Positions 1-12,051 of a stretch of 64,000 bases of DNA are shown one piece after another (position 1 is the first letter of the stretch; each line of letters opens with the position of its first letter). The notes below the pieces were generated by a model, which was not told the DNA's origin, ran no database searches, and was given only the letters and a program-made list of their open reading frames with translations. Both the position numbers and the translations under genes were made by a program. Source of the DNA: Quercus robur (Eukaryota > Streptophyta > Magnoliopsida > Fagales > Fagaceae); assembly GCF_932294415.1 (NCBI RefSeq), contig NC_065542.1, forward strand, positions 45,845,942 through 45,909,941, written 5' to 3'.

Positions 1-1020
1 TACTTCTCTTTAAGAAGGTGAATGAACAACTAGTTAAGAAAAGACAAAACTTGGCCTTAAGCAAGAGAAGATTGTTGAACCATTCAAAAGGAATTCATAA
101 GGATAAATATTTAATACTCACAAATAAGGATAAATACAATATTAATAAATGCAATTATTTCATTCCATATATGAGCTCCTTAACATTTGGCACATACATA
201 GTAGTTAATAGCACAAAAACTTAAAAAGTATAATATCATAGGTATTAGATTTATATTCGTAAAGAAAACAAAAATCTACTACAATTTTAAACTTATCTAT
301 AAATACTATGTTAGGAACCCATGAGTAGAACTCACATTTGAAAACCAGCTTGCAAGGGAAGGGTGTCATAGTGCTTATAAACATATGGTTAAGCCTATAT
401 TTAATCTATATGGGACACTAGGATCATAACATACTATATAACCGAAGTCATGGACTTTTTGTTAACTTCATGAGACTTTGGCACATCAATTTGTCAAGTC
501 TAACAAATTTACACCTTAGTTATTTATTTAATTATTATTTTTAACGTTTATTTCCAACTCCCTGTTGCCCCGATTTTTTTTTTTTTACCATTCTTTCTCT
601 CCATCCCCAACCTACAAAGTCGATCACTTCCCCTCCCTCAACTCAGCCAAAACCCACATTGAATTCATCATTCTCTCAAGACCCAACCAAAAGATGCAGA
701 GAAAGATAAGTAAAAATCCAATATGGGTCTAACTCCTTCGTTGAAAACACACTCTATACCTCCTCTTCTGCTTCTTTTAAATCTCAAAGTCTCTTCGTCT
801 TCTTCTTCTTCAAAAACAAAGTTAGGATTTTTTTTTTTTTTTTTTAAATTTTTTTTAAGGCTGAGATCAGTTAGTTGTTGAGTCCGATCATCTTTCTTTG
901 TGAGCTTATTAGCAATGTCTTTGATATAGACCATTAATATAGATCTGCTGTATTGCTCAAACTTTGATTTTGTTTTATGCCTAAAACTATTTGGAAAATT
1001 AAAAGAAGAGGAAATTTAGT

Positions 1021-1054
<34 letters not shown>

Positions 1055-1393
1055 GTTTATATTTCTTTGATATGTTAGTAATTGTGGCCATTTTGGCCTA
1101 TTTTGGTGCATTTTGGCCGAAATTAAATGAAGCTAGCTTTTAAGAAAGAAAAAAAGAGTAAAAGAAAAAGAAGAAATTTGTAGCTATGGATTGTGCTGGA
1201 CAAAGTTGCAGTAAATTTTGCAAACCTTTTTACAAGATTATATATGAACCACACAGAAAGTTAAATTAATTGACAGTTAAAAAAGAAAAAGAAAAAGAGG
1301 ATGAATACAAAGTTATTTCAACAACCATGTTTTGCCTCTTCTTCATTTAAAAAAAAAAAGAAAAGAAAAAAAAAAGACTTACATTGGAGGCTT

Positions 1394-1429
<36 letters not shown>

Positions 1430-1830
1430 GAGAATCAAATCAACACGATGTATTAAAAAAGCTGAGCAAAACTAGCCAAAATTGGCCAAGAGAATAGAAT
1501 TTATGTGTGTTGGAACATCCTCCATCCACACCATAAGACATGACTAACATGTTTAGTAAGGTTATGAGCAACTAAGTTACCATGTCTATAAATATAAGAA
1601 AAGCAATCAAAAGAAAAAGAAGCCAACAAAATTTTGGCCTCAGCCTCATGTCACAACTAGGCTACTTCTTCCCATAAATCAATAACCCACTAAAATACAT
1701 TTACTATTTTATTTGTTCATTTTAATGTTTCATTAGTTTTGGTGGACAATGGCATTTTACTTGATGTGTTTCATATTTGTTTGCTAACAAAACACTCCCT
1801 TTTCTTTTATTTTTTTTATTTTTTATTTAT
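1..1830. other. AT-rich intergenic DNA, no gene seen
   Basis: No reading frame here resembles a known protein. The stretch is AT-rich with long T runs (about 1021-1051 and 1398-1428) and A/G-rich tracts. Short open frames near 18-224 and 668-934 are low-complexity and look like chance. Confidence 0.6.
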
Positions 1831-2006
1831 AAATGCTACGTCTACAATACTTTCTCAACACTTTTTATAACAAAATATATGTGTTAAGTTTTTATTGGTT
1901 CTAATTTGAATCCACAACTTAAATTATGTTTTTGCCCACTCATAACAACCTACCACTTAGAATTTATTATAAAAGTGTTGGGAAAATATTATGGACAACA
2001 TTTCTT
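1831..2006. mobile_element. MITE-like terminal-inverted-repeat element
   Basis: The left end (AAATGCTACGTCTACAATA) and the right end read on the other strand are imperfect inverted repeats of about 40 bp. Both run into a shared CAACACTTTTATAA block. The element is short, AT-rich and non-coding, as expected of a MITE. I could not define a clean target duplication, so superfamily and exact ends are uncertain. Confidence 0.5.
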
Positions 2007-2619
2007 TCTTTTCTTTTTTTTTTTCCCCAGTGACAACTTATTCTTACCCCACTTATTACCAAAATAACTTTAACTGTTTACTAGCCTAAAATATCTTTAA
2101 ACTTTACAGTGCTATAAAACATAAGCTTAAATATTAAGTGAGCCCAACAACTACAAATCCTGTTTCTCCTCATCTCAAAATTGGGCATAGCATTGGCCTT
2201 TTTTCAAAGCCACCTATTATGCAAGTTTGGGCATTATTTTTAGAGATAGTCATGATTCTCCTATTATAGTCCATACTAAATTAATTCCTTGCCAAGGAAA
2301 CCCATTGTGGATGGTTGCCATACTCTATTAAGTGTTACACTCTTGTCATGAACTATGGATCAAGGATTTGATTGTGGAGCTTGCCAACTCACAGTTGCTG
2401 GCATCAATTGGGTTGCATGAACTATGCTTGAATGAGATTTCAGATGTGTAGAACAAATTCATGCTTTTTGTGAAAATAGGCAGGACATATATCCTATAGG
2501 ATAGTTTCTAGACTGTGTAATAAGTAAGTGCAAGCATTGGAGTTCTATTGCTTTTGAATTTTTTTCATTAAAAAAAAAAATTTAGAATGTTTCATAAATA
2601 TTTCATTTTTGGAATTTTC

Positions 2620-2646
2620 CCATGCATCACACAGGTTTGCGACTAG
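2620..2646 (+). mobile_element. Decayed Helitron 3' terminus
   Basis: A weak hairpin-like run (CCCATGCATCACACAGG) is followed by a short spacer and CTAG before T at 2647. That is the layout of a plant Helitron 3' end: hairpin, about 10 nt, CTRR, insertion before T. The hairpin has mispaired bases, and no matching 5' TC end was found, so the body is not delimited. Confidence 0.4.
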
Positions 2647-2647
2647 T

Positions 2648-5460
2648 AAAACTTAAATATTATCACACAAGATGTTTTTCAATATGCATGTACTGCATAT
2701 CGAACCAATTTATTATACGCATAACACAGAAAACTTAAATATTCTTACACACGATGCCATCAATATGCATGCACTACATATCGAACACTAACGATACTAA
2801 AATTATTAACTTAATCCTAAACATAATACACACACCACATAGAACCCAGGTAGGCGATGCCTTACATAGGTATTCATTCTGATAGGTAGTCCTCGTAGTT
2901 GAGGACATTATTACATTACATTGGTGTAAGTTGCCTATTGATTGCAGCGGCTAGCTCTTTTGCAAGTTGTAGCATGTGATACCTACACCTACGGAGTAAC
3001 ATCAGATTGGTCTCCTTTCGGATTTTTTCCACTACACGCCTACATTGGTCCATGTTTCGCTGTGGCATTGTGAGCGAGAAACGGTCCACCAGAGGCGCTT
3101 CGAGTAGCATGAGATTATTGTGCAGAGTGTTGGACTCGTTAATGCGGAAGTCCCACTCCCGCCTTAGTCCGGCATAGTATTATTCCCTCTCATCAGAATC
3201 TCTCTCCCTCCTATATTTATCTGGAAAATGAGGTAGTAGCTAATTGCGCATTGACATTGCAAAATGTGACTTCAGATCGGTATATCTAGATGTCATGCAT
3301 ATAGGACTACATATAGGAGTTTTGCATGGGTGATTATTTACGTGATAGGACTATATAGAGGACTATAAATGTCATGTAACTTGTTTAAATAATAAACATG
3401 GATAGTCTTATAAATCACCATATAATAGGTTGGTAACGATAGTTCCATACCAATTGAAAGCCAAACTTTATCCCATCAGAATTGATACTTTGGAATACCT
3501 AATATAAGTTTGAGGTAGGGTCTAGGAAATAGCAAAAGCAGTAACCACCATTAGGGTGGTGTATAAGGATCATTTTACTCTTTTTTTTTTTATTTTTTTT
3601 ATTTAGGATAGGTAAGAAAACTTGTATTAAGAGAAGACTACTTAACTAGAAAAATGAAGTAGGCAGAAAAATATGTACAAACAGCAAAGAAGAAAACAAA
3701 AAACAAAAAAAAAATTATGTATAGGAAGGATCCATTTACTCTTTTCCACATAATACTAATATGCAAATCACCACCATAACTCTACTAATACCATAATGTC
3801 ACCCATTTGACATGATAAAAAATAATTTTGAGTATTGACACAAAACACCCAAATATCATATGAGATCATAAAACTTGCCTTTAGAAGAGAAGGCATGCAG
3901 CAGAACATGTCTAATTAAAATTTCAAGCATATAGGAGGCTTCTTGGACTATAGAGTTTTCACCTTGTAAGGGCAATTAGTGTGAAAGGTTCAATGAATTT
4001 ATGTTCGTAAACATACAGAGTACATCCAAAAGTTCTTCATGCCCATTAAGATCACAGATCACTACAAAACTCCTTGAATTTGTTGAGGTTCTTCAATTGT
4101 TGAACTTTATAGTCCTTTTATAAATCTCTAGTCTAATTATCTAATCCTAGCCTGCTTCCATTAATCCAAAAAAATATGGTTCAAATTCATTGAAAAACAA
4201 CCATCTTCAGTACCCAGAAAATTCAACAAATCGATGCAAGCATAACATATTAGGCAACAAAATCTCCACAAAATTATATCGGCTTAATCAATCTACCACT
4301 AAAAATTAAAATCTTAATCAATCTAGCTTTTCCTTAGCATTGTATCCTTTATATCTTTTGAATAAACTCTCTGTCATAGACTTACATATTACAATATTAA
4401 AAGACAAATAGAGAAAGTTCTCTGGTAAGAGGTAACTTGTTGACCTTTGTAATAAATTGGTCATGATTGATACCAATGAGCCAGCATCAAGAGGATATAG
4501 AGAGACTTTTATAAGTTATCATGGGTTATTATGGTTGTTCTACCAAAATTACTACATTTTGAAACAAATTCTAGCTTCCCACATTATATCAGCATAGTGG
4601 AAGTGAAGACAATTAGGTAATACTTAATACATATAGATATAACTCTTAAAACTCAATTACAAAAACCAAGCAACATGATTTACAATTATTTGAAGAACAA
4701 CCAAATAATTTTCAATTTCAAAGCAGCTATAGCTCTTGTCTACTAGCTGCCTAAGATATTTTTAGGCAAATTAATGCAAATTAGGAATTTCAGGCAAACT
4801 CAAATCAATGCAAATTAGGCAAATGTTAATAGATAAAAATTTAGAACTCTTTAGGCTCACAAAGCCAAACTCAAATCAGATTACATGCACAAGCCAAACT
4901 TAACTCAGATTAAATGCACAAGCCATCTACTTTTTTACTCAACTCAATACACAAGCCAAACTTAACTCAAATTAAATGCAGAAGCAAAAAAAATTGAACT
5001 CAGATTTTAGAAATTACCTTAATGCGTTTCTAATCGTTTAATTTTGGTTTCTAAGCTTGATGGTGAGAGTTGCAGGTGAGGGTTATGGTAGAGTTGCAGG
5101 TGACGGTTAGGTTAGGGTTTGGGTTGAGTTTCGGTCTATGGGTAGAAAGTAGACAACTTGAAGATGGAGTGCACTTGGAGAGGAGGCGCGTTGGAGAGGG
5201 TGTACTGAACAGACTAAGGGAGATAGAGGTGGCTATTGATCGGACTGAGGGAGACAAAGTGTTTTGGAGATGTTACATTCAAAATTTGATTTTATTCTGC
5301 ATAGAACTCAATTTTCACATTGCCAAGTTTTAAATTGTCCAGCTGGAATATTTTATTGCGGATAGAACCCGATTTTAGTATAGTCGAGTTTCGTATAGAA
5401 TCCGACTTTTAGATAATCGAGTACTAAAACAGGGACACGAACCTAAATAGTTTGAAAACG
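2648..5460. other. Gene-free region with imperfect short duplications
   Basis: Two diverged tandem copies of an 82-bp segment start near 2648 and 2729, both with AAACTTAAATATT and a later CATATCGAAC. Around 4860-4990 a short phrase (ACAAGCCAAACTTAACTCA) recurs. Open frames at 2916-3110 (minus) and 5051-5333 (both strands) match no protein I know. The region 5070-5420 is G-rich and may be an old element edge. Confidence 0.4.
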
Positions 5461-5979
5461 GGGACATATTGCTTTTTTTTTTTTTCTCTTTCCAAAATAA
5501 GAGCAAAAGCCCAATATCCCCCAATACATTCATATCATATTATTTTAAAAAACAAAGTTTTAGGTTAATATAAAAGGTTAGGTAAGGGTGGCTAACTATT
5601 AGTGCCAAACTAAATTTCTAAACACATAAAGGTCTTAATTTAAAATTGAGGGTACTACTATCCTAGAAAATATTTTCAAATTTAAATGGTGGGTTGGACC
5701 ATTAGGTGCTTCCTGAAGCCTTCTTCACCAGATGATTCTATAATTTTTATTTTATTTATTTATTTTTGAGAATCAAGATGATTGGTGTAATGTTATAAAA
5801 GAATTTATCATTCCTCATTAAATAATTTTTTGGGGGCATTTCACCCTAAATAATTCTTTAGCAAGTAACAGACCAATAGTCGTTTTTCTTTGGTTTCAAT
5901 ATATTATAAAAGATTGAATTATAATTTATATTCTTAAAGTTCGGGAAAATTTTGATTTTATTCCCTAAAATTTAAAAAA

Positions 5980-6385
5980 TTGGATTGTGACCTCTAATAT
6001 TATATGAAGCTTTGATTTGATAATAGAAGTTTCATTCAAATGGCTTGTAATGATATCTTTCACCAACAAACCAAGCATATCAAAATCGATTTCAACCTTG
6101 TTCAGCATCACCTCCTTCATTGTTCCTTTTGGGTGATCTTTGTTGCCTCTCACGATCAACTTGTAGACATTTTTACCAAATCCCATCCTCTGGATGCTTT
6201 TGTGATCTAGTTTCCAAATTTAGGTTGGTCTCTCATCCTTCATCTTGAAATTGAGGAGGGCTGTTAGTGCACTGTCACTGTACTTATGTACAATATTGTG
6301 TCATAGGCGTCTCTCTATATAAAGGCCTCATCTTGTACAATATTCTATGCATCAATATATTGAGAATTCATTCTCATTTCTAGCA
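5980..6385 (+). mobile_element. Ty1-copia fossil: RNase H end plus 3' LTR
   Basis: Plus-strand coding traces near 6045-6190 read like the RNase H end of a Ty1-copia polyprotein (TKHIKIDF, then DQLVDIFTKSHPLDAF). A purine-rich tract (GAAATTGAGGAGGG) follows, then a short LTR. Only the 3' end of the element remains. It is a broken, old fossil lacking its 5' LTR and most of pol. Family assignment rests on the RNase H motif and the order RNase H, polypurine tract, LTR. Confidence 0.6.
6262..6385 (+). repeat. Short copia LTR, about 124 bp
   Basis: The segment begins TG after the polypurine tract and ends CA (TCTAGCA). It carries a TATA-like CTATATAAAGG near its middle, as an LTR promoter would. 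Sequence just after it (6383-6398) recurs near 6427-6442. No second LTR was found. Confidence 0.5.
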
Positions 6386-6734
6386 TATCTAAAATGCTTC
6401 TTAGCCAAAAAAGAAAAGAAAAGAAAAGCATATCTAAAATGCTGAGGGTAATCGTAGGTGTGCTGGAAACCGGATTATATTTGAATGTAAGCTTTGTTAT
6501 AATCCCCCTCCTCTTTTTTTTGATTGCTTTATTAATTGATTTTCTTATTTGGTTTTTCAGTTACATTCAATGTTTTCGAAAAGTACTATGAAATTTAATT
6601 AGGTGCTCAGAGATTCCAAATGTGAGAAATAAATTAGGTCATAAAATTGTTGAGCTTCTTATAAATTCCCTAATACATTTTTTTTTTTTTTTGGGATACA
6701 TTGATACTTGGAGGTGGGGGAATACAAACTTTAA

Positions 6735-6871
6735 GGGCCCGTTTGGTAGCATTTTAGCAACATGTTTTCAGTTTTTAAACAATATTACACGCATTTCCAC
6801 ACATTTTTTACTCACACGTATTTCAAAAAAATACAAACAACATTATTCAAATTACTTTACCAAACGGGCCC
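6735..6871. mobile_element. 137-bp MITE with perfect inverted ends
   Basis: The ends GGGCCCGTTTGGTA and TACCAAACGGGCCC are perfect inverted repeats, flanked by TTAA on both sides (6731-6734 and 6872-6875). The interior is AT-rich and non-coding. The TTAA flank could be a 3-4-bp target duplication of PIF/Harbinger or piggyBac type; which one cannot be decided from a single copy. Confidence 0.75.
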
Positions 6872-7639
6872 TTAATGTCTCATTTAGAAACACTAGGAGA
6901 TGCCAATTGAGCAGACATGACAAATGGTCGGGTCGGGCTAGGTTGGGTTGGGTCAATCGAGTTGTAGGCCAAAATGGTGTGGGTTTAAAAACAGGTTGAA
7001 AACAGGGTCGAGATCATCAGGTTGCGTGTGGGTCGGGTCGGGCTAACCTATGTTTTCACATGAAAAAATAAAAAACTGAAAAAAAAAAAAAAATGCCAAA
7101 TTTTTAGGGAGAATGAATCAAATCAATCATGGAAATGAATTGCACATAATACTATGTGTTTTTTTTCCTTGTTAAGTGGGCACCTACAATTATTAGACTA
7201 TCGGTGTTACTATTATACATTTGAAGGGAAAAAAACAAACAAATTAAAAAATATAAAACTTTCCATATATTTCCAATTCTGATAATTTTGTGCATGACTA
7301 AAATTCTTAACAGTCATGATAACAAAATCTTCTATATATAAATCACAGCTAGAATGTTTATAATTACAAATTTACAACTTGAGAGAGAAAGATAGATTAC
7401 AGGATCATAAACATATTAAACACTTTGACATGTATATATATATATATATATATATTTATCTTTACTAAAGACGTATGAAAAATTAATAATTAGTTAAGGG
7501 GTATCAATAGTGGTGTGAAACCTTGCAAAAATTGTGTTAATAATAAAAATTCATGTGATTTACTGTCTAGGAACAGATTACTCTGCACTTTTTTATTTGG
7601 GGGGAGAAAGATTTCAGTACATTGGGTTATTCACAATTG
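6872..7639. other. Gene-free stretch with G-rich and TA repeats
   Basis: Contains a degenerate GGGTCGG-type G-rich patch at about 6928-7045 and a (TA)n microsatellite at 7432-7455. No coding similarity seen. Confidence 0.5.
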
Positions 7640-8017
7640 TAAGTTTCTTTTTGGAGGTAAATTTTCAAGCAATGGCATCCTGAGATAATTTTTGCCACAT
7701 ATATGTACTAGAAAACTTGGAACCAGTACTGGAAGTGACCAAGGGTGAGATATGCTTTTAGTTTTTATTTTTACGAAGAAAAAAGGGAGGAAATTTATGA
7801 CTTGCAAATTGGAAAACATCAATTAGCCAAAATTTATGACTTCCAAAACACACACACACACAAAAACGGTAAACAACAATTTATTTGTGAATTCTATTTA
7901 TCTGGAAAATGGTCTCAAAACTAGATCATTTTAAAATATAGGGGAAACAACCCTCAATATTTGCAAACCTCTACTTGTAGCATTATACATCTAATAAATT
8001 ACGAGTCACACTGCCAT

Positions 8018-8064
<47 letters not shown>

Positions 8065-8162
8065 GACACGCAAACTTATTTTTAGAATAACATATCTTGA
8101 GAAATGGATTCAGAGAATGAGAGAGCACACAAGCTGATGCTAGTAGCTAGTGCTTAATATGT

Positions 8163-11100
8163 TTATGATGCTGCTGAGGAGACAAAGTGTTCTCTTAGCC
8201 ACTTGAAATACGTCAACAGCTCATTGCGATCGCGAAGGCTCTCTTTAATGGCTGGAATTTCGTTGAAGTTTTTGATCCATGCCTGTAAGCGAGGGTAGCT
8301 ATCAGCATCCAGCACTTTGACCCCAGCTGCTTCTTGAGTGATTTCCAGAAAGCAAGCTATCCATCCAAAGGCTAAGTCAGCCAGTCCTATGTTATTGCCA
8401 CCAAAAAACTTCTTCTCCCCAAGACCATGCTCTTCTAGGATTCCCAGAAGTTCTTTCATTTCTTTTGTTGCTTTCACTTGTTGTTCTCCGCTAGTTACAA
8501 AGTATCCAGAAAAATTGTTTTTCTAAATCGCACAAAGTATCCAGTTAGAGTGGGTAACATCTCCATCTTATATATTATCCGAGTCTAGAAAAAAAATGTT
8601 TAAAGCTTGTTTGTGTGTGCAGTTCATTATAGTTAAGATTAATAAAATCTACTAGTTAACTCAACTAGAAAGTTTTTTGTCATTCAATAAGGAATTTGAG
8701 TTTGAATCTTATCTATACAAAAAATCAATTGATGTATAACAATTATTATGAAATTGATGCTATAAATTTGAATCTTATTATAAACAAATCTACGAAAGAG
8801 AAAAAGACAATATAATCACCGTTTTTTATTCTCCTCTTATTATTTTTATCTTTACTTCTTTAGTTAAATGACATTTACAATGGAAATACTTTTAAAACTT
8901 TCACATGCGGACCCACCCCGAAGAGATCTTTAAGCAAGCAACTTCTCTGAAAGATGAGTACCAGAGACTTGCTAAATCCCTCCCTCACCAATAAGCGTTG
9001 GACTAAACATACTCTGTTTCATTAGTAATATTAACTCCCACACCCCCACCAGAATTTCTTTTGTACTTCTTTTTTTATATTAATATACTTCTATCTTTTC
9101 AGAAAAAAAAAAAAAAAAAATCCTTTCACATCTATAAAAGAAAAGTAATAACGACAAAGGAGACTAGTAAAAAAATAAAGAGAATGTTAATGAATACCTT
9201 TAGGGCAATTATTAACTAATTATTTTAAGAAAATTTTAATGAAAAAAGAAAAGAAAAATTATTATTTTGACAGTTTTTTTTTTTTCCCCTCAAAAAAGTA
9301 GCGCCAAAACTTTACTAAAAGGACAATTTATTTACAGTACCTTAAATGCTGTTCTTTAGGTTCTCATCTTAAAATTTTACCATGTAGTTATTTATCTAAA
9401 AAATATACTTTCATCACATGAGAAAAAAGAAATTAATATGGCAGAATCTTAAGAGGAAACCTAAGGAATAATATCTAAATACTGTACTTAAGTCTTGCCC
9501 TTCCTAAAATGAATTGTTAACAATTATTTTAGGGATAATTACACTTTACCCACCTATGGTTTGCCTCTAATTCTATGTGCCTACCCGTGGTTCAAATTTT
9601 GACACTTTGCCCACCTGTGATTGTCACCGTTAATGTGCCGTGTACCTACCTCTCCCTCACCGTTACTCTAACATAGAAATATGTAAAAACCCACTACCAT
9701 CCAGATCAAAACACTCTCACTCATCTTAAACGTGAAGAACATGAAGAACATACCCAAATTTTGAAAAATTTTGAAACTTGAGTTGGCTCACTAAACCCAG
9801 AACATGAAGATTAACCGAAAACTAAGATGAAATAGCATTATGCAAAACAAAAGTAAAGGAATCATACAAGAGAGAATAAATTATTCAAATTTCCTCAACC
9901 AAAGATTTCACTCTCATTCTCTTAAATTATTTGGGACCCGAAATATCTGAACTATCAGGAATTTTAATTTTTGGAAGCCCAGAAGAACAAAATTCATAAG
10001 ATTGAACAATTCAATTTCTTTTCTTCTCTTCCATTATTGAGCATCCAAAAAAAAAAAAAAAAAGCGAAAGCTGGAATTCATTTGAGAAAGCTCTAATCAC
10101 TGATAATTACAAAGTCCACGGCAGAACTCATTTTCCCAAGACAACCCTCTCTGCCTCGTCACCTCCGACGTCCTCTCCCATCTAGAAAACGACGAGAACA
10201 ACCCGTTCGAGCCCACCGGGTTCATCACTGCCTTCTCTACCTGGTCCATCGAGCCCAACCCCTTCTTCCTCCGCTCCTCTCTCTCCTTCTCCGGCCACCT
10301 CGCCGAACTCGAGCGAACTCTCGAATCTTCTTCTTCGTCCTCTTCATCGTCGATCGTCGTGGTCGAATCTTCTTCTTCGTCCTCAAAATTTCCAAACTCT
10401 CTCTATCTCTCTCTCTTTCTCTGAAACTCAAATCGAAACCCAAGCTCAGCCACAATGAACCACTACCACATCTACCAAGCCATTGGCAGAGGCAAAAACT
10501 CGGTACCGTTCTTGCTCAAATCGAAGTTTCTATTTTTTAAATTTTCCCAATTACAGTAACTTAACCTAGTTTGATTTATTTATTAATGTGTTTGTTTGTT
10601 TCCAATTTTTGGTTCATTGGATGAGAAATATTAATTTTTGGGTTTAATTTTTTGTTAATCTTCAAGATTTCTGGGTTTAGTTTTTGGGTATGTTCTTCTA
10701 CTTTTCTTCAGACTCATTAAACCCAGAACATGATTGTGGGTTTAGTTTGGGTACAATTAGTTTGAACATGAAAAATAGAAAACCTGGGTTTAGTTTTTGG
10801 TTAATCTTCATGTTTTGGGTTTAGTGAGCCAACTCAAGTTTCAAAATTTGGGTATGTTCTTCATGTTCTTCATGTTTAAGATTTGAGTTAGAGTGTTTTG
10901 ATCTGGATGGGAGTGAGTTTTTACATATTTTTGTGTTAGAGTAACGGGGAGGGAGAGGTGGGTACACGGCACATTAACGGTGACAATCACAGGTGGGCAA
11001 AGTGTCAAAATTTGAACCACAGGTAGGCACATAGAATTAGAGGCAAACCACAAGTGGGCAAAGTGTAATTATCCCATTATTTTAAGAGTACTCGTTAATA

Positions 11101-11507
11101 TGAACCAAAAAATAACAATAAAGGAGAACAAAGTTGTAGGTGTGATTTTATGCAATGTAAGAATAAACATAATAATCAGTTAGTTGATGAATAATTACCT
11201 TATCCTCTCCAAACTTTGCCCAGAACCGAGCCACAGCTCTCTCATGAGGATCATCTGGAAGCAAGGGGTTGTGTGGCCAAGTCTCTTCAATGTACTCAAG
11301 AATGACAATGGATTCTGCGATGGGTTTCCCACCATGAACAAGCACAAGAACCTTCTTATGGACAGGGTTGTACTTCAAAAGCATATCACTCTTGTTGAAT
11401 ATATCCTCTTCAACATATTCATATTTGATACCCTTGAGTTTTAGTGCCCATATAACTCTGTAAACATATGGACTAGTCGAAAATCCTATTAGCTTTACTT
11501 CTTCCAT
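8163..11507 (-). CDS. GSTU: Tau-class glutathione S-transferase (copy A)
   Basis: Two-exon gene: exon 1 11507-11199, exon 2 8522-8163, phase-0 GT/AG intron of 2,676 bp, 222 residues, the usual tau GST length. Tau GSTs are cytosolic dimers that conjugate glutathione to xenobiotics and stress products. Exon 1 encodes the thioredoxin-fold domain (about 1-80) with the expected catalytic Ser12 (STSPYVYRV) and the glutathione-binding pair E65-S66 (KPIAES). Exon 2 completes the helical substrate domain ([20 protein letters not shown]). The odd point is residue 54: the near-invariant cis-proline of KVPVLVH is leucine (KVLVLVH), so activity may be altered. The intron is swollen by a Pack-MULE (9532-11075). 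Closest local relative is copy C. Start is the Met of MEEVKL shared by all paralogues. Family certain; function of this copy less so. Confidence 0.9.
8640..8750 (+). repeat. Decayed tRNA-like SINE in GST A intron
   Basis: The run TAGTTAACTCAACTAG followed by GAGTTTGAATCTTATCTATA resembles a degraded copy of the SINE family seen at 62143-62316 and 40292-40405. A matching remnant sits at the same place in GST C (about 33897-34010), so it predates the block duplication. Confidence 0.35.
9532..11075. mobile_element. Non-autonomous MULE (Pack-MULE-like) in GST A intron
   Basis: Inverted repeats of about 290 bp (9532-9826 and 10784-11075) begin GGGATAATTACACTTT and end AAGTGTAATTATCCC. A perfect 9-bp target duplication, ATTATTTTA, flanks the element (9523-9531 and 11076-11084); long TIRs plus a 9-bp duplication is the Mutator-like signature. 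No transposase is visible. The GC-rich interior (about 10070-10510) is unlike the surroundings and holds gene-derived sequence, including the start of a RUNKEL/ULK4-like kinase. GST C lacks the element at the same intron, so it arrived after the block duplication. Confidence 0.9.
10120..10510 (+). pseudogene. Captured gene fragment: RUNKEL/ULK4-like kinase start
   Basis: An ATG at 10455 opens [16 protein letters not shown], close to the first residues of plant RUNKEL (ULK4-type) kinases as I recall them (MNQYHIYEAIGRGKYS). It stops at a GT that fits the first exon boundary, and intron-like T-rich sequence with CAG follows. Only the glycine-rich loop start is present, so it cannot encode a kinase. 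Upstream, 10137-10320 reads openly as a GC-rich peptide ([20 protein letters not shown] and on) that I cannot assign; it may be a second captured fragment. Both lie between the MULE inverted repeats. Confidence 0.6.
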
Positions 11508-11544
11508 TCTTACTTAGATTTTCTTGCTTCCTGCCCGAGTGAGT

Positions 11545-11555
11545 TCATATATAAC
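11545..11555 (-). promoter_or_regulatory. Putative TATA box of GST A
   Basis: On the minus strand GTTATATATGA lies about 40 bp upstream of the ATG. The same TATATGAACT context occurs upstream of copies C and D, so it is conserved among paralogues. Position so close to the ATG implies a very short 5' UTR. Confidence 0.45.
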
Positions 11556-11693
11556 TAGTCAATAGATTCTCTTGCTTTATCTACAAGCATATGCAATTGC
11601 ACAATTAGAAGACTTTTTTTGGTTGTCTTTATAGGCTATTATTGACTAAGGTAAGTTGATAATGTAGGCTATTATTGACTAAGGGAAGTTGAT

Positions 11694-11701
11694 AATGTGG
11701 T
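11694..11701. other. Deletion junction that removed GST B exon 2
   Basis: Sequence left of this point matches the region upstream of GST C (to ATGTGG at 34977-34982). Sequence right of it matches the GST D intron just after the exon 2 acceptor (from ATGTGG at 37791-37796). The six bases ATGTGG are shared by both parents and present once here, marking a microhomology-mediated deletion. It placed the GST A promoter next to a remnant of the B intron. Confidence 0.75.
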
Positions 11702-12051
11702 AATCTTAATCAACTTCTCTAGTCTTGTGGTGGAAGAATTCATATGGGTTGTAAAATTTTTAATGAAAAATATTGTTCAATCAGTGTCCGTTTGGTACTA
11801 TTTATTTTTATAATTTTTTGAAGACACTTTTGAAATCAAAAAATTATATTTTAAAAAAGTGAGGTTTAATAAAACTCTACACCAAATGGCCAAAAATCAT
11901 TGGTTTTTTAGTTATTAACAGTAAAGTTTGGTATAAGCATTTGAAAATTTATTGAGAAACTTGAAATAAAGGGCAAGAATAATGCATAAATTTGAGAATT
12001 TCATACTTCTATTGCAAATAGGTAAGCATAGAGATAAACATATTAAAATGT

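Noticed and set aside
668-934. Lys/Glu-rich 88-codon frame
   Set aside because: Low-complexity translation of T/CTT-rich DNA.
2916-3110. 64-codon frame that could be a small conserved protein
   Set aside because: No family recognised, no start context or neighbours to support it.
10237-10455. Arg-rich minus-strand frame
   Set aside because: Antisense shadow of the GC-rich captured segment in the Pack-MULE.
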